A stretch of DNA of 64,000 nt from NORP110 sp051251595 (GCA_051251595.1 JBPOFA010000011.1:62001-126000), one strand, 5' to 3'. Counted from the stretch's first letter, positions 9,203 through 18,333 are shown. The notes: generated by a model not told the origin, from the letters alone. A program made the numbers and translations.

Positions 9203-9835
9203 ATGACAGACCCAATTGAGACCTATATGAACAACCTTGTCCCTATGGTGGTCGAACAGACCAGTCGGGGTGAGCGGGCCTATGATATTTTTTCACGGCT
9301 GTTGAAAGAACGCATTATTTTCATCACTGGGCCCATCCATGATGGCATGTCATCTTTGATCGTTGCGCAGCTTTTGCACCTCGAGGCCGAAAATCCGAGT
9401 AAAGAAATCTCTATGTATATCAACTCTCCGGGTGGGGTGGTGACATCAGGTTTGTCGATCTACGATACGATGCAATATATTCGCCCGCAGGTCTCGACGC
9501 TGGTCGTCGGGCAGGCCGCGTCAATGGGTTCCTTGCTGTTGGCCGCCGGCGCAAAAGGCATGCGGTTCTCGCTGCCCAACAGCCGCGTGATGGTGCACCA
9601 GCCATCCGGTGGTTATCAGGGGCAGGCGACAGATATTATGATCCACGCCCAGGAAACCCAAAAACTCAAAGACCGGTTGAACCAGATCTACGTGACTCAC
9701 ACGGGCCAAAAGATCAAAGCGGTTGAGGCGGCTTTGGAACGCGATAATTTCATGTCCCCCGAAGACGCAAAAGAATGGGGTCTTATCGACGAAATCGTGG
9801 AAAATCGTGCGAAAGTTGAAGGCGACGACGCTTAA
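9203..9835 (+). CDS. clpP: ATP-dependent Clp protease proteolytic subunit ClpP
   Basis: 210 residues, the usual length for alphaproteobacterial ClpP. The serine protease triad is visible as Ser107 (GQAASMGS), His132 (MVHQPSGG) and Asp181. The oxyanion glycine pair is in INSPGGVV. ClpP forms a tetradecameric chamber that degrades proteins unfolded by ClpX or ClpA. The ATG at 9203 is chosen because GAGG lies at 9193-9196, six bases upstream; a TTG four codons earlier is less likely. clpX follows after 143 bases in the same direction, the common clpP-clpX order. Confidence 0.98.
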   Translation: MTDPIETYMNNLVPMVVEQTSRGERAYDIFSRLLKERIIFITGPIHDGMSSLIVAQLLHLEAENPSKEISMYINSPGGVVTSGLSIYDTMQYIRPQVSTLVVGQAASMGSLLLAAGAKGMRFSLPNSRVMVHQPSGGYQGQATDIMIHAQETQKLKDRLNQIYVTHTGQKIKAVEAALERDNFMSPEDAKEWGLIDEIVENRAKVEGDDA

Positions 9836-9978
9836 TGCTGCTGCAGTTCGTGGCCTCATGGTCACAGCAGTCATTTTGATATTGTGCCGGGTGGGGTGCT
9901 GACCTAAACTTTTGTTGGGCAGAACTCGGGCTCAGATGCCAAAATAGTTTACGACGTTACGAGCTTTAAGGATACAGA

Positions 9979-11238
9979 ATGGCCAGCAATTCCGGTGACA
10001 GCAAAAACACTCTCTACTGTTCTTTTTGCGGAAAGAGTCAGCATGAAGTGCGAAAACTTATCGCTGGACCGACCGTTTTCATCTGCGATGAATGTGTTGA
10101 GCTTTGCATGGATATCATCCGTGAAGAAACAAAGACAGCAGGCCTGAAGGCGACCGACGGTGTTCCAACACCAAAAGACATTTGCGAGGTTTTGGACGAT
10201 TACGTGATCGGTCAGGCCCATGCCAAGCGCGTTTTGTCGGTTGCTGTGCACAACCACTACAAGCGGTTGAACCATTCTGAAAAGGCCGATGAAATGGAAT
10301 TGGCCAAGTCTAACATCTTGTTGATCGGTCCAACAGGTTGCGGGAAAACCCTGCTGGCACAGACACTTGCACGGATTTTGGATGTGCCGTTCACGATGGC
10401 GGACGCGACAACCCTGACCGAAGCAGGCTATGTTGGGGAAGATGTCGAAAACATCATCCTTAAGCTGCTGCAGGCCAGCGAATACAATGTTGAAAAAGCG
10501 CAGCGCGGCATCGTCTATATTGACGAGGTGGATAAAATCACTCGCAAATCTGACAACCCGTCCATTACGCGGGATGTGTCGGGCGAGGGCGTGCAGCAGG
10601 CCTTGCTGAAGATCATGGAAGGCACGGTTGCCAGCGTGCCACCGCAAGGTGGTCGCAAGCATCCGCAGCAGGAATTCCTGCAAGTGGACACGACAAACAT
10701 CCTGTTCATTTGTGGCGGCGCGTTTTCTGGCCTTGAAAGAATTATCGGTCAGCGCGGCAAAGGATCCGGAATCGGATTTGGGGCCGACGTTAAAGACAAT
10801 GACAGCCGCGGAATTGGCGAAGTCTTTTCCGAACTGGAGCCCGAAGATCTGTTGAAATTTGGTCTGATCCCGGAATTTGTCGGACGCCTGCCGGTGATTG
10901 CGACGCTGCAAGATCTGGACGAAGACGCGTTGGTCACTATTCTGACACAGCCAAAGAACGCTTTGGTCAAGCAATATCAGCGGCTGTTCGAATTGGAAAA
11001 CACGGAACTGAAATTTACGGACGACGCGCTAAAGGCGATTGCAAAACGTGCGATCGAACGCAAGACCGGCGCACGTGGTCTGCGGTCCATTTTGGAAGAC
11101 ATCCTGCTGGACACCATGTTTGAACTGCCCGGCATGGATAGCGTGACAGAAGTCGTGGTCAACGAAGAGGCCGTAACATCCGATGCAAGCCCGCTATTGA
11201 TTTATGCTGACGCAAAAGAAGAAGTCAGCGCTGGTTGA
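9979..11238 (+). CDS. clpX: ATP-dependent Clp protease ATP-binding subunit ClpX
   Basis: 419 residues. The N-terminal C4 zinc-binding domain has Cys14, Cys17, Cys36 and Cys39. AAA+ features are Walker A GPTGCGKT at 117-124, pore loop GYVG at 150-153 and Walker B IDEVDK at 181-186. Later come the RKH-type pore loop (GGRKHPQ) and the IGF-type ClpP-docking loop (SGIGFGAD). ClpX is a hexameric unfoldase that feeds tagged proteins such as ssrA-labelled chains to ClpP. Its position directly after clpP supports a shared complex; the gap of 143 bases could hold its own promoter. Confidence 0.99.
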   Translation: MASNSGDSKNTLYCSFCGKSQHEVRKLIAGPTVFICDECVELCMDIIREETKTAGLKATDGVPTPKDICEVLDDYVIGQAHAKRVLSVAVHNHYKRLNHSEKADEMELAKSNILLIGPTGCGKTLLAQTLARILDVPFTMADATTLTEAGYVGEDVENIILKLLQASEYNVEKAQRGIVYIDEVDKITRKSDNPSITRDVSGEGVQQALLKIMEGTVASVPPQGGRKHPQQEFLQVDTTNILFICGGAFSGLERIIGQRGKGSGIGFGADVKDNDSRGIGEVFSELEPEDLLKFGLIPEFVGRLPVIATLQDLDEDALVTILTQPKNALVKQYQRLFELENTELKFTDDALKAIAKRAIERKTGARGLRSILEDILLDTMFELPGMDSVTEVVVNEEAVTSDASPLLIYADAKEEVSAG

Positions 11239-11307
11239 TCTGGCGCTTGGCTCTGGACCTTCGGACAATGATCCGCCATATGACACAGAAAGCAACAGGA
11301 GCGTCTA

Positions 11308-11691
11308 ATGGGAATTGGTAGCACAATTTTGCGCGCATTCACGTGGTGGGGCGGACAAACTCTGAACACTCAATTTTACACCTGGCGCAAAGGCGTTCGT
11401 GTCGGTGAGGATGATCAGGGCAACGTATTCTATCAAACCCGGGACGGAAAACGGAGATGGGTGATCTACAGCAGTGAGGCAGAAGCCTCTAAGGTGTCGC
11501 CGGATTGGCATGGGTGGTTGCACCACACATTCGACAATTCCCCGGCAGATAATCCGTTGCCCCACAAGAAATGGGAAAAACCGCATCAGGAAAACCTGAC
11601 CGGAACTGCTGCGGCCTACGCGCCTCCTGGCTCTATCCTTCAGGCGAAACCCGCCCCCCGCGCGGATTACGAGGCGTGGCAGCCGGAATAG
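11308..11691 (+). CDS. NADH:ubiquinone oxidoreductase accessory subunit NDUFA12 family
   Basis: 127 residues. The N-terminal WWGGQTLNTQFYTWRKG and the RRWVIY and VSPDWHGWLHH motifs are the signature of the NDUFA12/B17.2 family, an accessory subunit of complex I present in mitochondria and alphaproteobacteria. The Pro-rich C-terminus (about 75-127) is typical of the bacterial members. In bacteria it binds the peripheral arm at the cytoplasmic membrane. It lies immediately before mlaD and DUF2155, an arrangement seen in Rhodobacterales even though complex I genes are elsewhere. Confidence 0.93.
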   Translation: MGIGSTILRAFTWWGGQTLNTQFYTWRKGVRVGEDDQGNVFYQTRDGKRRWVIYSSEAEASKVSPDWHGWLHHTFDNSPADNPLPHKKWEKPHQENLTGTAAAYAPPGSILQAKPAPRADYEAWQPE

Positions 11692-11697
11692 GGTCAA

Positions 11698-12150
11698 ATG
11701 GCTGAAAACACGACAGAAGTCATTGTAGGCGGTGTGGTCCTGGCGGCGGCCATTGGTTTTGTGGTCTATGCGGGCCAGTTGACCGGGTTCTCCTCTGGCG
11801 CGACGGGCGCGAACAGTTTCAACGCTTCTTTTCGCTCGATCGAAGGGGTGTCGGTTGGCACCGATGTGCGCATGGCCGGGGTCAAGGTTGGCACTGTGAC
11901 CGACCTTGAACTCAACCCAACAACCTTTCGCGCCGACGCTGTATTTTCCGTGGCAAGTTCCGTGGAACTGCCCGAAGATACAGCTGTGATCATTTCGTCA
12001 GAAGGTTTGCTGGGCGGCAATTTCGTCGAACTTTTGCCTGGGGGCTCCCCCTTCAATCTAGAACCGGGCGACGAAATTGAAGACACCCAAAGCTCTGTCA
12101 GTTTGGTGCAGCTGTTGCTGAAATTCGTGACCGGCAGCGGCGACAGCTGA
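11698..12150 (+). CDS. mlaD: outer-membrane lipid asymmetry maintenance protein MlaD (MCE domain)
   Basis: 150 residues: one N-terminal membrane anchor (about 8-28) followed by a single MCE domain (about 38-115) containing SVGTDVRMAGVKVGTVTDLEL. MlaD forms a hexameric periplasmic lipid channel attached to the MlaFEB ABC transporter and moves phospholipids between membranes. No mlaE or mlaF lies in this window, so the transporter must be encoded elsewhere. The start is six bases after the NDUFA12 stop, and the stop overlaps the next gene's ATG (TGATG), so the three genes form one unit. Confidence 0.92.
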   Translation: MAENTTEVIVGGVVLAAAIGFVVYAGQLTGFSSGATGANSFNASFRSIEGVSVGTDVRMAGVKVGTVTDLELNPTTFRADAVFSVASSVELPEDTAVIISSEGLLGGNFVELLPGGSPFNLEPGDEIEDTQSSVSLVQLLLKFVTGSGDS

Positions 12151-12515
12151 TGCGGTTCCTGTCTTGCGCAGTTGTGGCCGTGGTGTTGATGACGCAACCG
12201 ATCATGGCCCAACAGGCCAGTGTCGCGGCCCGTGGTGTTGTTTTGCGCGCGATGGACAAGATTTCAGGCGATGTCGTGGATTTTGAGCTGACGCCCGGAC
12301 AGACCAAACAGCTTGGCCGCATTCAGGTGACTTTGGATGAATGCCGCTATCCAACGGACAATCCCGCAGGCGATGCCAGCGCGTATCTGATCATTCGCAA
12401 CGCGGGAGAATTGCAACCCGTCTTTACGGGCTGGATGATCGCGTCAAGCCCGGCGCTAAACGCGTTGGATCACCCGCGTTACGACGTCTGGGCGTTGCGC
12501 TGTATCACGTCCTGA
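12150..12515 (+). CDS. DUF2155 domain periplasmic protein
   Basis: 121 residues with a clear Sec signal peptide (cleavage after about residue 20, MAQQA). The mature part carries the DUF2155 hallmarks: repeated Cys (TLDECRYP and ALRC) and the ASSPALNALDHPRYDVW block near 102-118. Function is unknown; it is a conserved secreted protein of alphaproteobacteria. The ATG overlaps the mlaD stop. Its 3' end runs 37 bases into the convergent aat gene, so both coding sequences share DNA at 12479-12515. Confidence 0.9.
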   Translation: MRFLSCAVVAVVLMTQPIMAQQASVAARGVVLRAMDKISGDVVDFELTPGQTKQLGRIQVTLDECRYPTDNPAGDASAYLIIRNAGELQPVFTGWMIASSPALNALDHPRYDVWALRCITS

Positions 12516-13123
12516 GGGGACTGTCGGCTGTTCAGGGCTGTGATCTCGGCTGGTTTTCCCGACAAAGCATGCTCTAGCTTTTTCAGATATTTGGCGCGAG
12601 AGATTTCCTCGCCGCCCAAAGACTTTAGATGTGCGGTTAGAAATTGCGTATCCATCAGGACAAACCCGGTTTCCCGCAGACGGTCTGTCAGCCAGGCAAG
12701 GGCCATTTTCGACGTGTTGGGGCGTTTGGAAAACATGCTTTCCCCAAAGAACGCGCGCCCAAGGGTCACGCCATAGACGCCGCCGATCAGCTCTTTTCCA
12801 TCCCAAACTTCCTGAGAATGGGCGTACCCTGCATCGTGTAAATCCATGTAAAGATTATAGATCGTATCGTTGATCCAGGTTTCCGGCCTGTCGGCGCAGC
12901 TTGCGACGACAGCACCGAAATTGTGATTGAACCGCAGATCGTAATGGGTGTTCAGCATCGCGCGCCGCAAGCTGCGCGAGATATGGAACCGATCCAAGGG
13001 AATGATGCCCCGCTGGCTGGGATCAACCCAATGCACCTCTTTATCGTCCCTGCTTTCCGCCATCGGGAAGATTCCCGAGGCGTAAGCTTGGAGTAAAAGA
13101 CTAGGGGTGAGTTGTGGGGTCAA
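12479..13123 (-). CDS. aat: leucyl/phenylalanyl-tRNA--protein transferase
   Basis: 214 residues. Hallmarks are LLLQAYASGIFPM at the N-terminus, WVDPSQRGIIPLDRFHISRS, GGVYGVTLGRAFFGESMFS and MDTQFLTAHLKSLGG. The enzyme moves Leu or Phe from tRNA to N-terminal Arg or Lys of proteins, marking them for ClpAP degradation by the N-end rule. The start is taken as TTG 13123, since AGGA overlapping the accC stop lies just upstream and the homologous N-terminus begins here; an ATG at 13180 would run inside accC. It is the third gene of accB-accC-aat, and its 3' end overlaps the convergent DUF2155 gene. Confidence 0.95.
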   Translation of the reverse strand: MTPQLTPSLLLQAYASGIFPMAESRDDKEVHWVDPSQRGIIPLDRFHISRSLRRAMLNTHYDLRFNHNFGAVVASCADRPETWINDTIYNLYMDLHDAGYAHSQEVWDGKELIGGVYGVTLGRAFFGESMFSKRPNTSKMALAWLTDRLRETGFVLMDTQFLTAHLKSLGGEEISRAKYLKKLEHALSGKPAEITALNSRQSPQDVIQRNAQTS

Positions 13124-13130
13124 ACTGTTC

Positions 13131-14480
13131 CTATGCCGACAGGTTGCTTTCCAGCCAGCGCTCCAACCAATGAATGTCATAGTCGCCAGTCTGGATGTCG
13201 GGTTCTGCCAGAAGATAATTGAACAACGGAACCGTCGTTTCGATACCGTCCACGATCAGCTCTCCAAGGGCGCGATGTAAACGGGCCAGCGCCTCTGGTC
13301 GGTCGCGCCCATGCACGATCAGTTTGCCAATCAAACTGTCGTAATAGGGCGGGATCGAATAGCCATCATAAAGTGCGGAATCCATCCGTACCCCAAGCCC
13401 GCCGGGGGCGTGGTACTGGGTGATTCGACCGGGGCAGGGGCTGAAGTCGGGCAAGCGTTCTGCGTTGATCCGGACTTCGATTGCATGACCGTTCACGACC
13501 AGATCGTCCTGTTCAAAGGACATCGGCTCTCCTGCGGCGACACGGATTTGTTCGCGCACCAGATCGACCCCGAAGATACCTTCGGTCACTGGGTGTTCCA
13601 CCTGAAGCCGTGTGTTCATTTCGATGAAATAGAACTCTCCGTTTTCATAGAGAAATTCGATCGTACCCGCGCCGATATAGTTGATGTTCGCAACCGCTTC
13701 GGCACAGACCTTGCCGATGCGCGCGCGCGTTTCGGCGTCGATCGCGGGGCCGGGGGCCTCTTCAAACACTTTTTGGTGGCGGCGCTGCAGGGAACAGTCG
13801 CGTTCCCCCAAATGCACAGCCTTGCCTTTGCCGTCGCCAAAGACCTGAATTTCGATGTGGCGCGGGGTTTGCAGGTATTTTTCGATATAGACTTCGTCAT
13901 TGCCAAAGGCGGATTTTGATTCCGCCCGCGCCGTGTGAAAGGCGCTTTCGATATCTGCCTCTGTTTCGGCGACTTTCATGCCGCGTCCACCGCCGCCTGC
14001 GGTTGCCTTGATGATAACCGGATAGCCGATTTCGGCGCCAATGCGCTTTGCGGCCGCAACGTCCGGGACACCACCGTCAGACCCGGGCACGCAAGGCACG
14101 CCCAGTTTGATCATCGTGTCCTTGGCCGTAATCTTGTCGCCCATGACGCGGATATGTTCCGCTGTTGGGCCGATAAAGGTGATGCCGTGATCCTCTAGCA
14201 CCTGAACGAAATTGGCGTTTTCGCTGAGGAACCCATAGCCCGGGTGGATCGCCTGGGCCCCGGTGATTTCGCAGGCCGCAACGATGGCAGGGACGGACAA
14301 ATAGCTGTCGGTGCCCGGAGGCGGGCCGATGCAAATCGCCTCATCCGCCATGCGCACATGCATGGCGTCGCTGTCAGCTGTGGAATGCACCGCAACACTT
14401 TGGATGCCCATCTCACGACAGGCACGAATGACGCGAAGCGCGATTTCACCGCGGTTGGCGATCAGGATTTTATCGAACAT
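13131..14480 (-). CDS. accC: acetyl-CoA carboxylase, biotin carboxylase subunit
   Basis: 449 residues from ATG 14480 (MFDKILIANRGEIA); upstream in-frame codons are not part of the family. An ATP-grasp enzyme: glycine-rich loop AGGGGRGM near residue 165 and the metal/bicarbonate-binding EMNTRLQVEHPVTE near 288-301. It carboxylates biotin on AccB using ATP and bicarbonate, the first step of malonyl-CoA formation for fatty acid synthesis. accB lies 13 bases upstream and aat seven bases downstream, giving one transcript read leftwards. Confidence 0.98.
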   Translation of the reverse strand: MFDKILIANRGEIALRVIRACREMGIQSVAVHSTADSDAMHVRMADEAICIGPPPGTDSYLSVPAIVAACEITGAQAIHPGYGFLSENANFVQVLEDHGITFIGPTAEHIRVMGDKITAKDTMIKLGVPCVPGSDGGVPDVAAAKRIGAEIGYPVIIKATAGGGGRGMKVAETEADIESAFHTARAESKSAFGNDEVYIEKYLQTPRHIEIQVFGDGKGKAVHLGERDCSLQRRHQKVFEEAPGPAIDAETRARIGKVCAEAVANINYIGAGTIEFLYENGEFYFIEMNTRLQVEHPVTEGIFGVDLVREQIRVAAGEPMSFEQDDLVVNGHAIEVRINAERLPDFSPCPGRITQYHAPGGLGVRMDSALYDGYSIPPYYDSLIGKLIVHGRDRPEALARLHRALGELIVDGIETTVPLFNYLLAEPDIQTGDYDIHWLERWLESNLSA

Positions 14481-14493
14481 GGCGCCAGCGCCC

Positions 14494-14985
14494 CTATTCA
14501 ATGATCATCAGAGGGGCGCCGAATTCGACTGCATCACCATCTGAGACCAAAATCCGCTTAACAGTGCCGGATGCGGGGGCGGGAATATGGTTCATGGTTT
14601 TCATGGCTTCCACGATCAACAGCGAATCCCCTTCGCTGACTGTGTCCCCGACTTTTACAAAAGGCGGTGAACCCGGTTCGGCCTGCAAATAGATCGTCCC
14701 AACCATGGGCGAGGTGACTGCGCCAGGCAGATTGGCCGGATCAATGTCTTCCTCGGCGGTGGGGGCCGCGGCGGCCGCAGGGGCAGCGGATGGGGCAGCA
14801 GGGACAGCCACGCTGGCCTGTACCGGGGCCTGAACCACTTGTTTTACCCGACTGACGCGGACGTTAAGACGGTCGGATTCACCGTATTCGCGTTTCACTT
14901 CAAGCTCTGTCAGGTCATTTTCATTCAAGAGCGCTGCGAGATCCCGAATAAATTCGACGTCGGATGCGTTGTTTTGTTTTGCCAT
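14494..14985 (-). CDS. accB: acetyl-CoA carboxylase, biotin carboxyl carrier protein
   Basis: 163 residues from ATG 14985. The N-terminal helical region is followed by an Ala/Pro/Val-rich flexible linker (about 50-78) and the biotinyl domain (about 88-163). Biotin is attached to Lys129 in EAMKTMNHI by BirA. The protein carries carboxybiotin between AccC and the AccAD transferase. It is the first gene of accB-accC-aat. The 219-base gap to the divergent preT gene must hold promoters in both directions. Confidence 0.97.
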   Translation of the reverse strand: MAKQNNASDVEFIRDLAALLNENDLTELEVKREYGESDRLNVRVSRVKQVVQAPVQASVAVPAAPSAAPAAAAAPTAEEDIDPANLPGAVTSPMVGTIYLQAEPGSPPFVKVGDTVSEGDSLLIVEAMKTMNHIPAPASGTVKRILVSDGDAVEFGAPLMIIE

Positions 14986-15133
14986 TAAATCCTCGTATTC
15001 CTGCTGCCTGTCTGTGCAGGCATGCCCGCGTTGAGGACGTGTATACGCGACCGAGGAAGAGGTGAAAAGCGTCAGTTCGCACAATTGTTGGGCCAAAAGC
15101 AGCATTAATCGCAGAAAACGGCGAATTAGAAAA

Positions 15134-15149
15134 TTTACCATTTGATAAA
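15134..15149 (+). promoter_or_regulatory. possible degenerate RutR operator before preT
   Basis: TTTACCATTTGATAAA, 56 bases upstream of the preT ATG, matches 13 of 16 positions of the stronger site at 19186-19201 when that is read as TTGACCAnnTGGTCAA. The half-site symmetry is imperfect, so this is suggestive only. Confidence 0.4.
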
Positions 15150-15204
15150 AAAATATTTTGTGCCAAGCTGAGGGCACAGGATTTCGGCTTTGTTGGAGAA
15201 AACT

Positions 15205-16539
15205 ATGCCAATTGATCAAATGACCCCAGGTGTCGCGGCAGGGCGGCTGCCCAAGGAACAGCTGGCGGATAACTTCAAGGATTTACACGCGCCCCTTGCC
15301 CCACATGAGGCGGCCGTGGCTGCGGATAGATGCTATTTTTGCCATGACGCGCCCTGCATGACGGCCTGTCCGACATCCATCGATATCCCGATGTTTATTC
15401 GTCAAATCCAAACCGGAACGCCAGAGGCGGCGGCCCGGACGATTTTTGACCAGAATATTCTGGGCGGGATGTGCGCGCGGGTCTGTCCGACGGAAACCCT
15501 GTGCGAAGAGGTCTGCGTGCGTGAGATCGCCGAAGGCAAGCCTGTGGAAATCGGTCGATTGCAGCGGTTTTCAACGGACACGCTGATGGCCAAGGGCAAC
15601 CATCCCTATGAACGCGCGGCGCTGACGGGCAAGACTGTTGCCGTGGTCGGGGCAGGGCCTGCGGGTCTGGCTTGTGCGCATCGTCTGTCAATGCATGGGC
15701 ATGACGTAAAGCTGTTTGATGCACGGCCCAAGGCGGGCGGGCTGAACGAATTTGGCATTGCGGCCTATAAATCGGTCGATGGCTTTGCCGCATCAGAGGT
15801 GGAGTGGTTGCTGCAAATCGGCGGCATTGATCTGCAGCTTGGCAAACGGCTTGGGACGGATATGTCGCTGGATGAGCTGCGGCAGACATATGACGCGGTG
15901 TTCCTTTCGGTTGGTTTGGGGGATGTGAATACCCTTGGACTGGACGGTTCAGACATGAATAACGTCTCTGATGCTGTTGAAATTATTTCAGATTTGCGGC
16001 AGGCAGTTGACCTGTCGAAATTGAATGTTGGCCGCAACGTTGTTGTTATTGGCGGCGGTATGACGGCTGTTGATGCCGCTGTTCAATCCCGCTTGCTGGG
16101 GGCTGAAAACGTGACGATGGCCTATCGACGCGGGCGCGACCAGATGGGGGCTTCTGCCTATGAACAGGATCTGGCCACGTCAAAAGGTGTACGCATCCTT
16201 TACAACGTGCAGCCCGTGGCCGTTCATGGAAATGGCGCCGTCGCCGAGGTTGAACTGGAATACACCAAGACCGAAAACGGAAAATTGGTGGGAACCGGTG
16301 AAAAGTTCCGCATTGCCGCGGATCAGCTATTGTCTGCAATTGGCCAAAAGCTGGACGACATGCCCGAAGGCCTAAAGCTCGACGGGGGCAAGATCGCCGT
16401 GTCTGCCGACGGAAAGACGTCTGTTGACGGTGTATGGGCCGGCGGTGATGTGGCCAGCGGCGGCGACGATTTGACAGTGACGGCCGTCGCCGAAGGGCGT
16501 GACGCGGCCGAAGACATTCATGCAACCCTGATCGGTTAG
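15205..16539 (+). CDS. preT: dihydropyrimidine dehydrogenase (NAD+), FAD/Fe-S subunit PreT
   Basis: 444 residues. The N-terminal Fe-S region has cysteines at 43, 46, 51, 55 and 90, 94, 100, 104. It is followed by an FAD domain (GAGPAGLACAH) and an NAD(P)-binding domain (VIGGGMTAVDAA). This is the layout of PreT and the GltD small-subunit family. PreT passes electrons between NADH and PreA in the reversible reduction of uracil and thymine. GGAG at 15195-15198 supports the ATG at 15205; an in-frame TTG at 15190 is rejected. preA follows after 47 bases, and the rest of the reductive pyrimidine pathway lies downstream. Confidence 0.95.
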   Translation: MPIDQMTPGVAAGRLPKEQLADNFKDLHAPLAPHEAAVAADRCYFCHDAPCMTACPTSIDIPMFIRQIQTGTPEAAARTIFDQNILGGMCARVCPTETLCEEVCVREIAEGKPVEIGRLQRFSTDTLMAKGNHPYERAALTGKTVAVVGAGPAGLACAHRLSMHGHDVKLFDARPKAGGLNEFGIAAYKSVDGFAASEVEWLLQIGGIDLQLGKRLGTDMSLDELRQTYDAVFLSVGLGDVNTLGLDGSDMNNVSDAVEIISDLRQAVDLSKLNVGRNVVVIGGGMTAVDAAVQSRLLGAENVTMAYRRGRDQMGASAYEQDLATSKGVRILYNVQPVAVHGNGAVAEVELEYTKTENGKLVGTGEKFRIAADQLLSAIGQKLDDMPEGLKLDGGKIAVSADGKTSVDGVWAGGDVASGGDDLTVTAVAEGRDAAEDIHATLIG

Positions 16540-16586
16540 GACCATTCGCGATGCTTTTGAAATCTTTCAACGAACAGGAGGCTTAG

Positions 16587-17894
16587 ATGGCTGACCTTTC
16601 ATCTGAATTTGTAGGAATTAAATCACCCAACCCGTTCTGGCTGGCCTCTGCGCCGCCAACGGATAAGGAATACAACGTGCGCCGCGCTTTTGATGCGGGG
16701 TGGGGTGGTGTTGTCTGGAAAACCCTTGGCGAGGCTGGTCCGCCGGTCGTCAACGTAAACGGCCCGCGCTATGGTGCGATTTGGGGCGCAGATCGACGTT
16801 TGCTGGGGCTCAACAATATCGAGTTGATAACCGATCGCCCGCTTGAGGTGAATTTGCGTGAAATCAAGCAGGTCAAGCGCGACTACCCGGATCGGGCCAT
16901 GGTCGTGTCGCTGATGGTCCCGTGTGAAGAAGAGCCGTGGAAGAAAATTCTGCCCCTTGTCGAAGACACCGGCGCGGACGGGATAGAACTTAACTTTGGG
17001 TGTCCGCATGGCATGGCCGAACGCGGAATGGGCTCTGCCGTGGGGCAGGTGCCGGAATATATCGAAATGGTCACGCGCTGGTGTAAGCAATACACACGCA
17101 TGCCGGTGATCGTGAAGCTGACGCCCAACATCACCGATATTCGCAACCCTGCGCGGGCGGCGCAGGCCGGTGGCGCGGATGCGGTCAGCCTGATCAACAC
17201 GATCAATTCGATCACCTCGGTGAATTTGGATGAGCTTTGCCCCGAACCGATGATCGACGGGCAGGGCAGCCATGGGGGTTATTGCGGCCCAGCGGTCAAA
17301 CCGATTGCGCTGAACATGGTCGCTGAAATCGCACGAGACGCAGAAACCCGCGATTTGCCTATCTCTGGGATCGGCGGTGTGACCACGTGGCGCGACGCGG
17401 CAGAGTTCTTGGCGCTTGGGGCTGGCAATGTGCAGGTTTGCACCGCTGCAATGACCTATGGCTTTAAAATCGTTGAGGAAATGAAAACGGGCCTGTCGCA
17501 ATGGATGGACGAAAAAGGCCACAGCAGCGTGGCCGATATCGTTGGCCGGGCCGTGCCCAATGTTCGTGACTGGCAGCATCTCAATCTGAATTACGTGGCC
17601 AAGGCCCGCATCAGTCAAGATGACTGTATCCAATGCGGTCGCTGCTATGCGGCCTGTGAGGACACCAGCCATCAGGCGATTTCAATGTCTGCAGACCGGG
17701 TGTTTGAGGTGAAGGATGACGAATGCGTCGCCTGTAATCTTTGCGTCAATGTCTGCCCGGTCGAGGGCTGCATCACGATGGAAGAGCTGGCCCCTGGCGC
17801 GATGGATGAACGCACAGGCAAGACGGTCGAGGCCGATTATGCCAACTGGACGACACATCCCAACAACCCGTCGGCGGTGAAAGCCGCAGAATAA
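16587..17894 (+). CDS. preA: dihydropyrimidine dehydrogenase (NAD+), catalytic subunit PreA
   Basis: 435 residues. A dihydroorotate-dehydrogenase-like FMN barrel (about 1-310) contains NFGCPHG and the active-site-like GGADAVSLINTINS. Two C-terminal [4Fe-4S] clusters follow, CIQCGRCYAAC and CVACNLCVNVCP (about residues 347-395). It reduces uracil and thymine to the dihydro forms, the first step of reductive pyrimidine breakdown. A good Shine-Dalgarno (AGGAGG) lies before the ATG. It pairs with PreT immediately upstream, and a bidirectional hairpin follows. Confidence 0.96.
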   Translation: MADLSSEFVGIKSPNPFWLASAPPTDKEYNVRRAFDAGWGGVVWKTLGEAGPPVVNVNGPRYGAIWGADRRLLGLNNIELITDRPLEVNLREIKQVKRDYPDRAMVVSLMVPCEEEPWKKILPLVEDTGADGIELNFGCPHGMAERGMGSAVGQVPEYIEMVTRWCKQYTRMPVIVKLTPNITDIRNPARAAQAGGADAVSLINTINSITSVNLDELCPEPMIDGQGSHGGYCGPAVKPIALNMVAEIARDAETRDLPISGIGGVTTWRDAAEFLALGAGNVQVCTAAMTYGFKIVEEMKTGLSQWMDEKGHSSVADIVGRAVPNVRDWQHLNLNYVAKARISQDDCIQCGRCYAACEDTSHQAISMSADRVFEVKDDECVACNLCVNVCPVEGCITMEELAPGAMDERTGKTVEADYANWTTHPNNPSAVKAAE

Positions 17895-17915
17895 AGCGGC
17901 GTCTGATCAGGATTG

Positions 17916-17942
17916 GGCCCGCCCCGCAAGGGGTGGGCCTTT
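17916..17942 (+). terminator. hairpin terminator between convergent genes
   Basis: GGCCCGCCCC (17916-17925) pairs with GGGGTGGGCC (17930-17939) with a GCAA tetraloop, followed by TTT. It lies between preA and the convergent gene ending at 17944 and may act in both directions. Confidence 0.75.
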
Positions 17943-17943
17943 G

Positions 17944-18333
17944 TCATGGGGTGTCGTCTGTGGCCTGGGGGGCGATGCCTTGGGGCGACTGCGCGTCGGG
18001 GGTGGGGCGGATCGCCATATCCGTTTTGTCTTTTTCACGTGCCGCCTCTAGCCGTTTCAGGATGGCGTCAATATCCGCCTCAATCTCTAGCAGGCTGGCC
18101 TCAAACGCGGGGGGCGGCCCGGCCGGGCGGTTTTGAGCCGCGCTGAGACGTCGATCGATTTCGCTTGGCACAGGCGCTTGTTCTGCTGGACGGATCGCCA
18201 AGGGATCTGCCGGTTCTTCCAAGTGGTTCATGTTTGGGGTCGGCAGTGTTGCGTCGGTCCGCTGGTTTGCGGGCCCCGATCCCAGTCCTAATCCCTGTCC
18301 AATTCCCTGCCGGATTGAACCAAGCTCTGTCAT
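17944..18333 (-). CDS. hypothetical protein, Pro/Ala-rich
   Basis: 129 residues from ATG 18333, chosen because GGAG lies five bases upstream; a longer start at 18360 is possible. No domain is recognised. The first half is low-complexity (Pro, Ala, Gly); residues 70-110 (FEASLLEIEADIDAILKRLEAAREKD) look like an amphipathic or coiled-coil helix. No signal peptide or membrane segment. It is convergent with preA and upstream of the TetR gene on the same strand. Codon use looks like its neighbours, so it is probably real, but function is unknown. Confidence 0.5.
   Translation of the reverse strand: MTELGSIRQGIGQGLGLGSGPANQRTDATLPTPNMNHLEEPADPLAIRPAEQAPVPSEIDRRLSAAQNRPAGPPPAFEASLLEIEADIDAILKRLEAAREKDKTDMAIRPTPDAQSPQGIAPQATDDTP

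Noticed and set aside
9949..10974. 341-residue frame opposite clpX
   Set aside because: It is antisense to a certain gene, with unnatural composition and no domain.
16623..17672. 349-residue frame opposite preA
   Set aside because: Antisense shadow of a well-supported gene; no recognisable motif.
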